Shown: positions 37,057-46,324 of the stretch, in pieces
Layout: each line of letters starts with the position of its first letter
How positions within the stretch are numbered: position 1 is the first letter of the stretch
Source: Mycobacterium colombiense
GTDB lineage: Bacteria > Actinomycetota > Actinomycetes > Mycobacteriales > Mycobacteriaceae
NCBI RefSeq assembly: GCF_003284935.1
Contig: NZ_QMEV01000018.1
Coordinates: 1-64,000 of the forward strand
Direction of reading: 5' to 3'
Length of the DNA: 64,000 nt
Notes under the pieces: model-generated
What the model was told of the DNA's origin: nothing
Seen by the model: only the letters and a program-made list of their open reading frames with translations
The model's database searches: none
Made by a program: the position numbers and the translations under genes

Positions 37057-38652
37057 TCAACGGCTTTCCAGCACCCGTAATCCCAGGGAAAACAGCAGCC
37101 GCACCTCGGGATCGGCCAGCGACGTCGACAACAGTTTCTCGATCCGGCGCACCCGGTAGCGAACCGTGTTCGGATGCACCCGCAACGATTGGGCGGCCGC
37201 GGCGACGTCGCCGAACGCGTCCAGATACGTCCGCAGCGTCTCGGCCAGCGCCGGGTCGTCGTCGCGCAGTGCCACGATTCGCGGATCGACCAGCCGTTCG
37301 TCGCCGCCGATCAGCGTGACGATCTCGTCGAGCAAGACGGTGGTGCGGGCTTCGGCCAGCGACGTCACCTGACCGAACGAAATCGGGTGCCGCTCAGCGC
37401 TGTCCAGCACGCGGTCCACCTCGACGCGGGCCGCGGCCACTCCGGCAAGGGCCGCCACCGGTGCGGCGATGGCCGCCCGCAGCTGCACCCCGAGTTCGGT
37501 GCGCATGGCGCCGATGGTGCCACGGACCCACGAGGCGACCGAGCGGTTCTGAGTCTGGGGGAGCAGCACATAGATTCGCGAGCCGGACGACGCGACCTGC
37601 GCGTCGCGTCGAAAAGCGCTGGCGCTCAGCGCAATGACGTCGGCGAGCCGAGCGCGACGGGGTGAGCCGTCCGCCACGTCCCAACCGATCAGGGCCGCGT
37701 CGCCGTCGGGGGCCAGACCGAGCTCGTGGGCGATCGCGGCCATGTCCACGTGCGCAACGGATTCCGGGTCCGCGAGGCCGAGCAGTTGCTGCACCCGCCG
37801 GGCGTGGGTGGAGGGCCGGGCCGCCAGCCGCGACATGATGCGGGCGGCCAGCACGGCGGCGCCGCGCAACATCTGTTCGGCGTCGTCGGCCAGCGGTTGC
37901 GAGCCCTGCTGCACCCAGATGGTTCCGGCGAACACCGGCGGTCGCCGCGCGTCGGGGGCGGGCCGATGGATCCCGACGGCCAACCGGGGACGCAGGCTCA
38001 ACTCGGGCCGCTCGGCGACCCGGACCACCTCACCGCCCGAGCGCAACGCATCGAAGATGCCCCATTGGCCGATCCACTCGAGATGCTCGGGCGGGCCGGC
38101 CCGGCCCAAAATGGACAGGCGGCGCAGCTCGTCGGCTTCGTCGTTGGACGCCGAATAGGCCAAGACGTGCGACTGGGCGTTTTCGATGCTGACCATGCCG
38201 TGGATCCGGTCGGCGAGCGACTGGGCCAACCCGAAGAGATCGGTGCCCGAGTCCTCCGGGGCGTCGGGGCCCTCCCCGTGATGTTCCAGGACATGGTTGA
38301 CCAGCTGATAGAGCCGCTCCCAGCGGGCCCGCGGCTCGACCGCCACCACCGCCGACCCGGCCGCGATGGCCCTGGCCACCAGCGCATCCGACGGCCCCTT
38401 GACGAAGATGGCCACCGGCACGCGGTCGCGCGCCTGCTTGTCCATCCAGCGCAGCGCCTCGTCGTCGGCGATGCCCAACAGGAAGAAGACGTCGGCGGAA
38501 CCCGGCGCGGCCGCCAACCCCAGCCGCACGTCGTCGCTGTCGATCAGCGCCGCCGACGCCACCGGCAGGTCCAGGCCCCGGGGCGCGTCGACCAGGCTCA
38601 CCAGGGTCGCGTCCAGCGCGAGTAGCAGCTGCCCCAGCCCCACACCGGCCAT
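37057..38652 (-). CDS. pruC: PucR-family transcriptional activator of proline catabolism (PruC/Rv1186c-like)
   Basis: 531 residues. The N-terminal and central parts form a PucR-type sensory region and GGDEF-like domain (about residues 140-440). The C-terminal helix-turn-helix (PucR C-terminal, HTH_30) is at about residues 475-525, with AAAAQSLRVHPNTVRYRVRRIEKL. Divergent from pruA with an 83 bp gap that holds a spaced 9-base direct repeat. In mycobacteria this regulator activates pruA-pruB in response to proline, so the same is inferred here. Confidence 0.88.
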   Translation of the reverse strand: MAGVGLGQLLLALDATLVSLVDAPRGLDLPVASAALIDSDDVRLGLAAAPGSADVFFLLGIADDEALRWMDKQARDRVPVAIFVKGPSDALVARAIAAGSAVVAVEPRARWERLYQLVNHVLEHHGEGPDAPEDSGTDLFGLAQSLADRIHGMVSIENAQSHVLAYSASNDEADELRRLSILGRAGPPEHLEWIGQWGIFDALRSGGEVVRVAERPELSLRPRLAVGIHRPAPDARRPPVFAGTIWVQQGSQPLADDAEQMLRGAAVLAARIMSRLAARPSTHARRVQQLLGLADPESVAHVDMAAIAHELGLAPDGDAALIGWDVADGSPRRARLADVIALSASAFRRDAQVASSGSRIYVLLPQTQNRSVASWVRGTIGAMRTELGVQLRAAIAAPVAALAGVAAARVEVDRVLDSAERHPISFGQVTSLAEARTTVLLDEIVTLIGGDERLVDPRIVALRDDDPALAETLRTYLDAFGDVAAAAQSLRVHPNTVRYRVRRIEKLLSTSLADPEVRLLFSLGLRVLESR

Positions 38653-38653
38653 G

Positions 38654-38694
38654 TTGTCCGATTTTACTATCGATCCCGCTCTACCTTGTCCGAT
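38654..38694. promoter_or_regulatory. Spaced direct repeat in the pruC-pruA divergent promoter
   Basis: TTGTCCGAT occurs exactly at 38654-38662 and again at 38686-38694, a start-to-start distance of 32 bp, close to three helix turns. Both lie in the short gap between the PucR-type regulator and pruA. The arrangement fits a two-site operator bound by one regulator dimer or by two dimers on the same DNA face. Not proven. Confidence 0.5.
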
Positions 38695-38735
38695 CGGCTA
38701 ATTCTCTGCGCCGCCACGGCGAGGATCCTGGCGAC

Positions 38736-40367
38736 ATGGACGCGATCACCCAGGTCCCGATGCCGGCCAACGAGCCGGTCCACGACTATGCGCCACGCTC
38801 CCCGGAACGCGCCCGACTGTTCGCCGAGCTGGCCCTGCTGGCCGATAACCCGATCGATCTGCCGCATGTCATCGGCGATACCCACCGGATGGGCGACGGT
38901 GAACGCATCGATGTGGTTCAACCGCACCGGCATGCCGCGACGCTGGGCACCCTGACCAACGCGTCGCACGCCGACGCGGCGGCGGCGATCGGCGCCGCGA
39001 TGGCTGCGAAAAGCGCCTGGGCGGCAATGCCGTTCGACGAGCGGGCGGCGATCTTCCTGCGCGCCGCCGACCTGCTCGCCGGGCCATGGCGGGAGAAAAT
39101 CGCCGCCGCCACGATGCTCGGCCAGTCCAAGTCGGTCTACCAGGCCGAGATCGACTCGCCGTGCGAGCAGATCGATTTCTGGCGCTTCAATGTGGCGTTC
39201 GCGCAACGGATCCTGGCCCAGCAGCCGATCAGCGGGCCGGGTGAGTGGAATCGCAGCGACTACCGCCCACTGGATGGCTTCGTGTATGCGATCACGCCGT
39301 TCAACTTCACCTCCATCGCCGGCAATCTGCCGACCGCGCCGGCGCTGATGGGCAACACCGTGGTATGGAAGCCGTCGATCACCCAGACGTTGTCGGCCTA
39401 CCTGACCATGCAACTGCTCGAGGCGGCGGGGTTGCCGCCCGGGGTGATCAACCTGGTGACCGGCGACGGGCTCGCCGTCTCCGATGTGGCGCTGGCCGAT
39501 CCGCGGCTGGCCGGCATCCACTTCACCGGGTCGACGGCGACGTTCCAGCACCTGTGGCAGCGGGTGGGCGCCAACGTCGGTCGCTACCAGAGCTATCCGC
39601 GCCTGGTCGGCGAGACCGGCGGCAAGGACTTCGTCGTCGCCCACGCCTCGGCGCGACCGGAGGTGTTGTGCACGGCCTTGATTCGCAGCGCGTTCGACTA
39701 CCAGGGCCAGAAATGCTCGGCGGCGTCACGGGCCTTCATCGCGCAGTCCGTGTGGCGGCGCATGGGCGACGACTTCCTGGGGAAAACCGCCACCCTGCGC
39801 TACGGCGATGTCACCGACCTCACCAACTACGGGGGAGCGCTGATCGACCGGCGCGCCTTCATCAAGAACGTCGACGCCATCGAGCGGGCCAAGGGCGCGC
39901 CGCACGTCACCGTCGCGGTCGGCGGCGAATACGACGACGGCGAAGGCTATTTCGTGCGCCCCACGGTGCTGCTGTCCGACGATCCGACCGACGAGTCGTT
40001 CGCGACGGAATACTTCGGCCCGCTGCTGTCGGTGCACGTGTACCCCGATGGCGACTACGAGCGGATCCTCGACGTCGTCGACACCGGATCCCGCTACGCG
40101 CTCACCGGCGCGGTCATCGCCGACGACCGCGACGCCGTGCTGACCGCCCAGCACCGGCTGCGATTCGCCGCCGGAAACTTCTACGTCAACGACAAGCCGA
40201 CCGGCGCGGTGGTCGGGCGCCAACCGTTCGGCGGCTCACGCGGTTCGGGCACCAACGACAAGGCCGGGTCGATGCTGAACATGTTGCGCTGGACGTCGGC
40301 GCGCACCATCAAGGAGACCTTCGTCCCGGCAACCGACCACACCTATCCCCACATGGGCGCCGACTGA
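38736..40367 (+). CDS. pruA: Delta-1-pyrroline-5-carboxylate dehydrogenase PruA
   Basis: 543 residues. Oxidises glutamate semialdehyde (from P5C) to glutamate with NAD+, second step of proline breakdown. The catalytic residues are Cys327 (GQKCSAASR) and the general base Glu293 (GETGGKDF), as in ALDH4-type enzymes; the NAD site follows ITPFNFTSI and WKPS. The conserved tail FGGSRGSGTNDKAGS is present. Monofunctional, unlike the fused PutA of Gram-negatives. The stop overlaps the pruB start (TGATG). Confidence 0.96.
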   Translation: MDAITQVPMPANEPVHDYAPRSPERARLFAELALLADNPIDLPHVIGDTHRMGDGERIDVVQPHRHAATLGTLTNASHADAAAAIGAAMAAKSAWAAMPFDERAAIFLRAADLLAGPWREKIAAATMLGQSKSVYQAEIDSPCEQIDFWRFNVAFAQRILAQQPISGPGEWNRSDYRPLDGFVYAITPFNFTSIAGNLPTAPALMGNTVVWKPSITQTLSAYLTMQLLEAAGLPPGVINLVTGDGLAVSDVALADPRLAGIHFTGSTATFQHLWQRVGANVGRYQSYPRLVGETGGKDFVVAHASARPEVLCTALIRSAFDYQGQKCSAASRAFIAQSVWRRMGDDFLGKTATLRYGDVTDLTNYGGALIDRRAFIKNVDAIERAKGAPHVTVAVGGEYDDGEGYFVRPTVLLSDDPTDESFATEYFGPLLSVHVYPDGDYERILDVVDTGSRYALTGAVIADDRDAVLTAQHRLRFAAGNFYVNDKPTGAVVGRQPFGGSRGSGTNDKAGSMLNMLRWTSARTIKETFVPATDHTYPHMGAD

Positions 40368-41326
40368 TGGCCGGGCTGTTCGCCAGCACCCTGCGCCCGG
40401 CGATCATGGCCGCCAGCCGCCGCGAAGCCCTGCGCCGCACCGCCGAGCGCTTACCGGTCACCCGTCGCGTGGTGCGACGCTTCGTCCCCGGCGAGACGAT
40501 CGATTCGGCGCTGAACAGCGTTGCCTTGCTGCGGGGTTCGGGACGCTTCGTCAGCGTCGACTATCTGGGCGAGGACGTCGTCGACGCCGACGGCGCCGAC
40601 GCGGCCGTGCGGACCTACCTGGATGTGATCGACGCGTTGGGTGGGCTCGCTACGGCGGGCGAGGCGGTCCGGCCGCTGGAAGTGTCGGTCAAGCTGTCGG
40701 CGCTGGGGCAGGCGCTCGAGCGCGATGGCGACAAGATCGCCCGGGAGAACGCGTGGTCGATCTGCGACGCCGCCCGGCGGGCCGGCGTGTGGGTGACCGT
40801 GGACGCCGAGAACCACACCACCACCGAGTCGACGCTGTCCATCGTGCGCGACCTGCGGGCCGAATTTCCCTGGCTGGGCCTGGTTTTGCAGGCCTACCTG
40901 CGGCGCACCCTGGACGACTGCGAGGAGTTCGCGGCCGCCGGCGCCCGGGTCAGGCTGTGCAAGGGCGCCTACGACGAACCCGCCTCGAGGGCCTACCCGA
41001 AACCCGTCGAGGTCACCGACTCCTATCTGGCGTGCCTGCGGGTGCTGATGGCCGGGTCCGGCTACCCGATGGTGGCCTCCCACGATCCCGAGATCGTCGG
41101 CGCGGTGCCCGCCATGGCGCGTGAAACAGGGCGTCGCAGCGACGAATTCGAATACCAGATGCTCTATGGCATTCGCGACGACGAGCAGCGGCGTCTCGCG
41201 GCCGCCGGCAACCAGCTGCGGGTCTACGTCCCGTTCGGCGGCCAGTGGTACGGCTACTTCATGCGCCGACTCGCCGAGCGGCCCGCCAATTTAGCGTTCT
41301 TCCTGCGGGCTCTGGCGCGGCCGTGA
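40367..41326 (+). CDS. pruB: Proline dehydrogenase PruB
   Basis: 319 residues, flavin-dependent (beta/alpha)8 barrel that oxidises proline to P5C and passes electrons to the quinone pool. Family blocks are VSVKLSALG, VDAENHTTTE, LVLQAYLRRT, RLCKGAYDEPA and VYVPFGGQWYGYFMRRLAERP, in the normal order. The ATG overlaps the pruA stop codon by one base, so the two are co-translated and channel P5C. In M. tuberculosis sigI and Rv1190 follow; here the sterol-like island follows. Confidence 0.95.
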   Translation: MAGLFASTLRPAIMAASRREALRRTAERLPVTRRVVRRFVPGETIDSALNSVALLRGSGRFVSVDYLGEDVVDADGADAAVRTYLDVIDALGGLATAGEAVRPLEVSVKLSALGQALERDGDKIARENAWSICDAARRAGVWVTVDAENHTTTESTLSIVRDLRAEFPWLGLVLQAYLRRTLDDCEEFAAAGARVRLCKGAYDEPASRAYPKPVEVTDSYLACLRVLMAGSGYPMVASHDPEIVGAVPAMARETGRRSDEFEYQMLYGIRDDEQRRLAAAGNQLRVYVPFGGQWYGYFMRRLAERPANLAFFLRALARP

Positions 41327-41489
41327 CGGTCGCAAGCGCGGCGAAGCGGGGCGCGGCGGCCCGGTGATTACTGCCGCCGTCACTGAGTGGGAATCGTCGG
41401 CGGCCAGTGTGAACGCCGGGCGGTGACACGCCGATAATTACCGCCGAGGATTCACGCGCGAAACCCAGGATTCACCACCGACGCCGTCC

Positions 41490-42092
41490 TCAACGCCGCC
41501 GGGGGCGGTCGCTGGCGAAGCCGCGCACCACGTGGGCCCGAACGAATTCCGCCGCGACCTCGGGATCGTCCATGTCCAGCGTCGAGGACGGCGTGCTGAA
41601 CAATGAGAACAGGATGCGCGCGAACCACTCGCCGGCGGCCTCGATGTCGAGGTCCTTGCGCACCTCACCGGTGAGCCGGGCGGCCGACAGGTAGGGGGCG
41701 AAGAACTCGACGCACTCGCGCAGCAGCACGGCGGCGTCCTTGGTCAGCAGCAGGCTGATGGCATCCTCGTCGAAATACTTCTCCGAGGCGATGACCCGGC
41801 GCGCCTGGGTCACGAAAACCGCCGCGGCACACAGCTTGTCCTCCAGCGTGCCGCTGGGGTCCATGGCCTTGGTCATCTCGCGGTAGAACCGCTGCGACGC
41901 GTGCTCGGCGCACGCCTCGACGATCGAGGCCTTGTCGGAGAAATATTCGTAGATGGTGCTGCGGGACACGCCGGCGTGTTTGGCGATGTCGACGATGGTC
42001 GCCTTCTGCAAACCCTGCTTGCCGAAGCACGCGAACGCCGACTCCACGATGAGCTCGCGGGTGTCGGTCACCGCGGTCGCCTGAGTCGTCAC
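41490..42092 (-). CDS. TetR-family regulator, last gene of the sterol-like operon
   Basis: 200 residues, GTG start overlapping the dehydrogenase stop (GTGA). The helix-turn-helix is at about residues 32-55 (ATIVDIAKHAGVSRSTIYEYF). The C-terminal domain is a typical effector-binding helical bundle with no recognisable ligand. Being the last gene of the minus-strand operon, it probably regulates that operon and perhaps the divergent aldehyde dehydrogenase pair. It is not a KstR-type sequence as far as I can judge. Confidence 0.85.
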   Translation of the reverse strand: MTTQATAVTDTRELIVESAFACFGKQGLQKATIVDIAKHAGVSRSTIYEYFSDKASIVEACAEHASQRFYREMTKAMDPSGTLEDKLCAAAVFVTQARRVIASEKYFDEDAISLLLTKDAAVLLRECVEFFAPYLSAARLTGEVRKDLDIEAAGEWFARILFSLFSTPSSTLDMDDPEVAAEFVRAHVVRGFASDRPRRR

Positions 42093-43159
42093 GGGATCAG
42101 CGCCCCCCGCGGCACCAGCCCGGCATCGGCCGAGGCGAACGCCGCGTTGACGTCGGCCAGATGGAACGGTGTGGGCATCAGCCGCTCGAACGGAAAGCTG
42201 GTGTGCTGCAGGAACTTCAGTCCGGTGGCCAGGGTGACCGGGTCATAGAGCATCACGCCGCGCACGGACTTGTTGCCGTAGACCAGCGCGCTGGGGTCGA
42301 GCTCGAAGGTGCGCCCCATCCCGACGTTGCCGACTTCGAGCAGCGTCCCGCCATTGTTGAGAAACCCGATCCCCTCCGGGATGACGCCCGGCACGCCGAC
42401 GACCTCGAGCACCCAGTCCGCACCGATGCCGTCGGTGTGTGTGCGTACGTGCTCGCTGACCTCGGCCGCCGAGATCGCGCCGGCATCGATGCAGTGGGTG
42501 GCGCCGAAGTCGGCGGCGACGTCGAGTCGTTCGGCGATCTTGTCGATGACGATGACCGCCGCGGCGCCCGTCGTCCGGGCTACGGCCGCGGCGTTGATGC
42601 CCAGCCCGCCGGCGCCCTGAATGACGACGGTGTCCCCGAGACGCACGTCGCGCAGGGCGAAAAGCACTTGAGCCAGCGCGCAATTCAACGGGGCGACCGC
42701 CTCGTCGGGCAGCTCGTCGGGCACCTTGTACAGCGGCTGCCGGCGGCTGGTGTAGTAGTACTCACCGTAGGCGGCGACGAAATGCGGCGCCTGCTCGTGG
42801 CTGCGGTACTCGCCGGCCATCAGGTTCTGGCAGGCATACGAGCGTCCGCGCGCGCACGCGTGACAACTGCCGCAAAACCAGAAATACGGCGCCACCACCC
42901 GATCGCCGACCGCCAACGGCTTACCGGTCGCGTCGGTGGTCAGGCCCTCGCCGAGTTCGGCGATCTCACCGACCATTTCGTGGCCCATGGCGAACGGGCA
43001 CGGCAGCGGCAGTTCGCCGCGAAAGATGTGCAGGTCGGATCCGCAGATACCGGCCATCCGCAACCGCAGCGCCGCGGTGCCCGGCGCCGGTGTGGACAAC
43101 GGGAATTCGGCCAGTTCGATGGGTCCGCCGTGGGCGGTCAGGAGCGCGAGCCTGGGCAT
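42089..43159 (-). CDS. Zinc-dependent medium-chain alcohol dehydrogenase
   Basis: 356 residues. The catalytic zinc residues Cys39 (GICGSD), His60-Glu61 (GHE) and the structural zinc Cys96, Cys99, Cys102 and Cys110 (CGSCHACARGRSYAC) are all there. The Rossmann motif GAGGLG is near residue 186, and IDK marks the acidic residue expected to favour NAD+. It probably oxidises an alcohol released or formed in the pathway of this operon. Its ATG is 10 bp after the aldolase stop and its end overlaps the TetR start. Confidence 0.88.
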   Translation of the reverse strand: MPRLALLTAHGGPIELAEFPLSTPAPGTAALRLRMAGICGSDLHIFRGELPLPCPFAMGHEMVGEIAELGEGLTTDATGKPLAVGDRVVAPYFWFCGSCHACARGRSYACQNLMAGEYRSHEQAPHFVAAYGEYYYTSRRQPLYKVPDELPDEAVAPLNCALAQVLFALRDVRLGDTVVIQGAGGLGINAAAVARTTGAAAVIVIDKIAERLDVAADFGATHCIDAGAISAAEVSEHVRTHTDGIGADWVLEVVGVPGVIPEGIGFLNNGGTLLEVGNVGMGRTFELDPSALVYGNKSVRGVMLYDPVTLATGLKFLQHTSFPFERLMPTPFHLADVNAAFASADAGLVPRGALIP

Positions 43160-43169
43160 GACGGTCCCC

Positions 43170-44336
43170 TCAGCCGGCCGGCGCCAGAATCAGGCCGCTG
43201 GTCGGCACCCCGGTTCCGGACGTGACCAGCACGTGCTCGACGTTGTCGACCTGGTTGTACGACGTGCCGCGCACCTGGCGCACCCCCTCGGTGATGCCGT
43301 TCATGCCATGGATATAGGCCTCGCCGAGCAGTCCGCCGTTGGTGTTGATCGGGAACTCGCCACCCAGCGACAGCCGTTCGATGGTCGCGAAATCCTTGGC
43401 CTCACCCCGCCCGCAGAACCCGAGCTCCTCGAGCTGGGCGAACACGAACGGCGTGAAATGGTCGTAGATGAAGGCGGTTTGGATGTCTTGCGGTTTGAGG
43501 CCCGAGTCGCGCCACAGCTGACGGCCCACCACACCCATCTCCGGCAGCCCGGTGATCTCGTCGCGGTAATAGCTGGTCATCATCTCGCCGTTGTGGGCCG
43601 CGCCCTGGGCGGCCGCGGCGATGATGGCAGGCGGTTGCCGCAGATCCCGGGCGCGTTCGGCGCTGGTGATCACCAGCGCGACGCCGCCGTCGCTCTCCTG
43701 GCAGCAATCCAGCAGGCGCAGTACGGGTTCGACGATCCAGCGCGAGTTCTGGTGATCCTCCAGGGTGATCGGTCGCTGATAAAACCAGGCATCCGGATTG
43801 GTCGCCGCGTGCTTGCGGTCGACGACCGCGACCCTGCCGAAGTCCTCGTTGGTGACGCCGTACGTCGACATGTAGCGCTGGGCGTGCACCGCGACCCAGG
43901 ACGCCGGGGTCAGCAGTCCGAACGGGGCGTAATGCGCCATGAACAACGGTGTTTCGGCCATGCTGCGGCCGCTGCCGCCGAACCGGAAGCCGGAGCGCTC
44001 GTTGAAGGCGCGCCAGCACACCACCACGTCGGCGACGCCGGTGGCGACCGCCATCGCCGCGTGCACGACGGTGCCGGCGGCCGCGCCACCGCCGTGGTGT
44101 ACCCGGGAAAAGAAGCTCAGGTCCCCGATGCCCACGTTGCGGGCGATGTCGATCTCGTCGCTGGAATCCATGGTGAACGTGACCATGCCGTCGACGTCGC
44201 CGGGCGCCAGGCCCGCGTCGTCGAGCGCCGCACTGACCGCCTCGCACGCCAATTGCAGCTCGCTGCGCCCGGATTCCTTGGAGAACTCCGTCTGGCCGAT
44301 CCCGACGATGGCGCAACTACCGGGGAGCCGACTCAC
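43170..44336 (-). CDS. Thiolase-fold aldolase, Ltp2-like (steroid side-chain retro-aldolase type)
   Basis: 388 residues, non-thiolytic member of the thiolase/lipid-transfer-protein group. It begins CAIVGIGQTEFSKESGRSELQLA and contains DFGRVAVVDRKHA, RLLDCCQESDGG, YDHFTPFV and TNGGLLGEAYIHGMNG, all typical of Ltp2 (Rv3540c). In cholesterol breakdown Ltp2 cleaves the C17-hydroxylated C22 acyl-CoA to androstenedione and propionyl-CoA, and it needs the DUF35 part of ChsH2 as a partner. A DUF35 gene lies three genes upstream. The start is a GTG overlapping the MaoC stop. Confidence 0.88.
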   Translation of the reverse strand: MSRLPGSCAIVGIGQTEFSKESGRSELQLACEAVSAALDDAGLAPGDVDGMVTFTMDSSDEIDIARNVGIGDLSFFSRVHHGGGAAAGTVVHAAMAVATGVADVVVCWRAFNERSGFRFGGSGRSMAETPLFMAHYAPFGLLTPASWVAVHAQRYMSTYGVTNEDFGRVAVVDRKHAATNPDAWFYQRPITLEDHQNSRWIVEPVLRLLDCCQESDGGVALVITSAERARDLRQPPAIIAAAAQGAAHNGEMMTSYYRDEITGLPEMGVVGRQLWRDSGLKPQDIQTAFIYDHFTPFVFAQLEELGFCGRGEAKDFATIERLSLGGEFPINTNGGLLGEAYIHGMNGITEGVRQVRGTSYNQVDNVEHVLVTSGTGVPTSGLILAPAG

Positions 44337-44788
44337 GCGCCCACCCCGTCGAGCAGGCTGAGCACCGCGGTGCCCGAGACGTGGTCGCCCAGGCTGTTGG
44401 AGCCCTTGAACGTCACCTCGACGAAGTTCTCACCGCCCGATCCTTCCGTCTTGCCGGTGACGCTGCCGGTGAACCGCAGCGGGTCGTCTGGAAAACACGG
44501 CACCCCGAGGCGGATCGACAGGTTCTTCACCATCGCTTCGGGCCCGGCCCAGTCGGTGAGGAACCGCACGCAGTAGCCGTTGGTGGTCAGGATGTTCATG
44601 AACAGGTTGGGCGAACCCTGCTGCTTGGCGTAGTCGCGGTCGTGGTGCACGGGCATGAAGTCCCGGGTGGCGATCGCGCCGGCGACGATCATCGTTGTGG
44701 TGATCGGGATTTCGAGCGGCGTGACCTCGTCGCCCTCCGCGATGTCGCGCCAGCGCAGGGTCGCGGTCCGGCTGGAGGTGGTCGTCAT
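44333..44788 (-). CDS. MaoC-like enoyl-CoA hydratase subunit, ChsH1-like
   Basis: 151 residues; the ATG at 44788 has AAGGAT upstream and overlaps the acyl-CoA dehydrogenase stop (ATGA). Hot-dog fold. The stretch ATRDFMPVHHDRDYA carries the Asp-x4-His hydratase residues (D-F-M-P-V-H), and NILTTNGYCVRFLTDWAGPEA and NSLGDHVSG match ChsH1 (Rv3541c). In the cholesterol pathway ChsH1 pairs with the MaoC half of ChsH2 to hydrate the double bond made by FadE28-FadE29. The same pairing with the MaoC gene at 46324-46869 is inferred. Confidence 0.88.
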   Translation of the reverse strand: MTTTSSRTATLRWRDIAEGDEVTPLEIPITTTMIVAGAIATRDFMPVHHDRDYAKQQGSPNLFMNILTTNGYCVRFLTDWAGPEAMVKNLSIRLGVPCFPDDPLRFTGSVTGKTEGSGGENFVEVTFKGSNSLGDHVSGTAVLSLLDGVGA

Positions 44789-45906
44789 GCGGATCCTTCC
44801 GAATAGGTTGCGCCGAGGTGGGCCAGCTGCGCCGATGCCGGGCCGAGGGTCAGCTCGTTGTGTTTGGCCCACAGGAAATAGCGGTGCAGCGGATAGGTGA
44901 CGTCGATGCCGATGCCGCCGTGGACGTGCTGGGCGGTGGCGGCCACGCGGGCGCCGGCCTCGGCGGCCCAGAACTTCGCGATGCGCGCCGCCCGCTGGGC
45001 CTCCTCGGGGGGCCTTTCCCGCGCGATCAGCCAGGCCGCCTGCCAGGTGGTCCACCGAATGGCCTCGACGTCGATGAAGGCGTCGGCCATCCGCTGCTGC
45101 ACCGCCTGGAAGCTGCCGATCGGCCGGCCGAATTGCTCGCGGCCCGTGGTGTATTCGGCGGCGATGCGCAGGGCCCGCTCGGTGACGCCGAGCTGGATCG
45201 CGCACAGCGCCACCAGTGCCCGGGTGTGCAGTGACTCGACCAGTCCGTCGCCGGCGATCGTGTCTTTCTCGGAAACGATTGCGCCGTCCAGGAATACGTC
45301 CGCGTGCGGTTCACGATTGGTGGTCGGGGCGGAGCGGATTTCGACGCCGGCGGCGTCAGCGCCGAGCAGGAACAGGCGCACTGTGCCGTCGTCGAGGGCG
45401 GCCGGGATCAGGATGGTGTCGGCGAGCTGCGCGGCCGGCACCAGCTCCTTGACGCCGTCGAGGCGCCAATTCGGACCGTCGCGGCGTGCCGTGGTGCCCG
45501 GGTGAGCCGGGCACGAGCGGCCGGGCTCGGCCAATCCCGTTGTCAGGATGCAAGATCCGCTGACCACGGCCGGCAGGAACCGCCGTCGCTGTTCGTCGTT
45601 GCCGTGCCGGGCGATCGGGTCGGCGCCCAGCACCAGCGTGGCGTACACCGGCACGGGCGCGACGCTGTAGCCGACCTCGGCCAGCAGCACCCCGAGTTCC
45701 ACGAAGCCGCCCCCGTTGCCGCCCACCGACTCGGACAGGGCGGTGCCGAGCAGGTCGGCGGCGGCCAGCTCATCCCAGAGCTCGGCGTCGTAGCGGACAT
45801 CGCCGGCTTCCAGTTCGGCCAGCCGTTCCGGCGTGGCGCGGCGCTGCAACAGGTCGCGGGCCAGCGTGGCGATCGTCTCCTGCTCTTCGGTGAAGCTGAA
45901 ATCCAT
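44785..45906 (-). CDS. Acyl-CoA dehydrogenase, FadE28-like subunit
   Basis: 373 residues. Flavoprotein fold complete: N-terminal FTEEQETIATLARDLL, middle segment ILTTGLAEPGRS and C-terminal HVHGGIGIDVTYPLHRYF. Actinobacterial steroid ACADs often work as two-gene alpha2beta2 pairs in which only one partner keeps the catalytic acid and FAD pocket intact. This gene and the one at 46888-48072 are the natural pair in this operon, like FadE28-FadE29. It overlaps the following MaoC start and lies 7 bp after the DUF35 gene. Confidence 0.86.
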   Translation of the reverse strand: MDFSFTEEQETIATLARDLLQRRATPERLAELEAGDVRYDAELWDELAAADLLGTALSESVGGNGGGFVELGVLLAEVGYSVAPVPVYATLVLGADPIARHGNDEQRRRFLPAVVSGSCILTTGLAEPGRSCPAHPGTTARRDGPNWRLDGVKELVPAAQLADTILIPAALDDGTVRLFLLGADAAGVEIRSAPTTNREPHADVFLDGAIVSEKDTIAGDGLVESLHTRALVALCAIQLGVTERALRIAAEYTTGREQFGRPIGSFQAVQQRMADAFIDVEAIRWTTWQAAWLIARERPPEEAQRAARIAKFWAAEAGARVAATAQHVHGGIGIDVTYPLHRYFLWAKHNELTLGPASAQLAHLGATYSEGSA

Positions 45907-45913
45907 GGCAGGC

Positions 45914-46324
45914 CTACGCGCTCGGCCGGAACTGATGCAACACCAGGTCCTCGGGGCCGGAACCGTCGAACGCCTGGTAGTAGACCTCGACCGGCATTCC
46001 GGTTGTCACGTCGGCCGGATCGATGCCGGTCAGGTTGGAGACTATTCGCACCCCTTCCTCGAGTTCCACCAGTGCGACGACGTAGGGGTATTCGAAGAAC
46101 GGAAACTTCGGCTCGTGCGGCATGACGTAGCTGTAGACGGTGCCACGACCCGACGACTCGATCGCCTCCCATTCCAGCGAGCGACAGTGCGGGCACATCG
46201 GCCGGGGCGGGTGACGCAGCTGCCCACAGCCGCCACAACGCTGGATCAAAAGCTTGTTCTCCCGCAAGCCGTTCCAGAAGAACTCGGTGTCCTTGGTGAT
46301 CGCCGGTGCCAGACGGGCCGCCAT
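45914..46324 (-). CDS. DUF35 OB-fold protein (separate C-terminal half of ChsH2)
   Basis: 136 residues. A zinc ribbon (Cys30, Cys33, Cys44, Cys47 in CGGCGQLRHPPRPMCPHC) is followed by an OB-fold of about 80 residues. This is the DUF35 or ChsH2-C type that binds Ltp2-family aldolases and activates them or delivers acyl-CoA to them. In M. tuberculosis this domain is fused behind a MaoC domain in a single ChsH2 chain. Here it is its own gene, with the ATG overlapping the MaoC stop by one base (TGATG), so the two are translated together. Confidence 0.87.
   Translation of the reverse strand: MAARLAPAITKDTEFFWNGLRENKLLIQRCGGCGQLRHPPRPMCPHCRSLEWEAIESSGRGTVYSYVMPHEPKFPFFEYPYVVALVELEEGVRIVSNLTGIDPADVTTGMPVEVYYQAFDGSGPEDLVLHQFRPSA

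Noticed and set aside
41327..41489. Possible terminator or short direct repeats (AGGATTCAC twice) between pruB and the TetR gene
   Set aside because: GGCGGC/GCCGCC arms with a 12-base loop are weak in such GC-rich DNA, and the 9-base repeat partly reflects chance; nothing supports a function.
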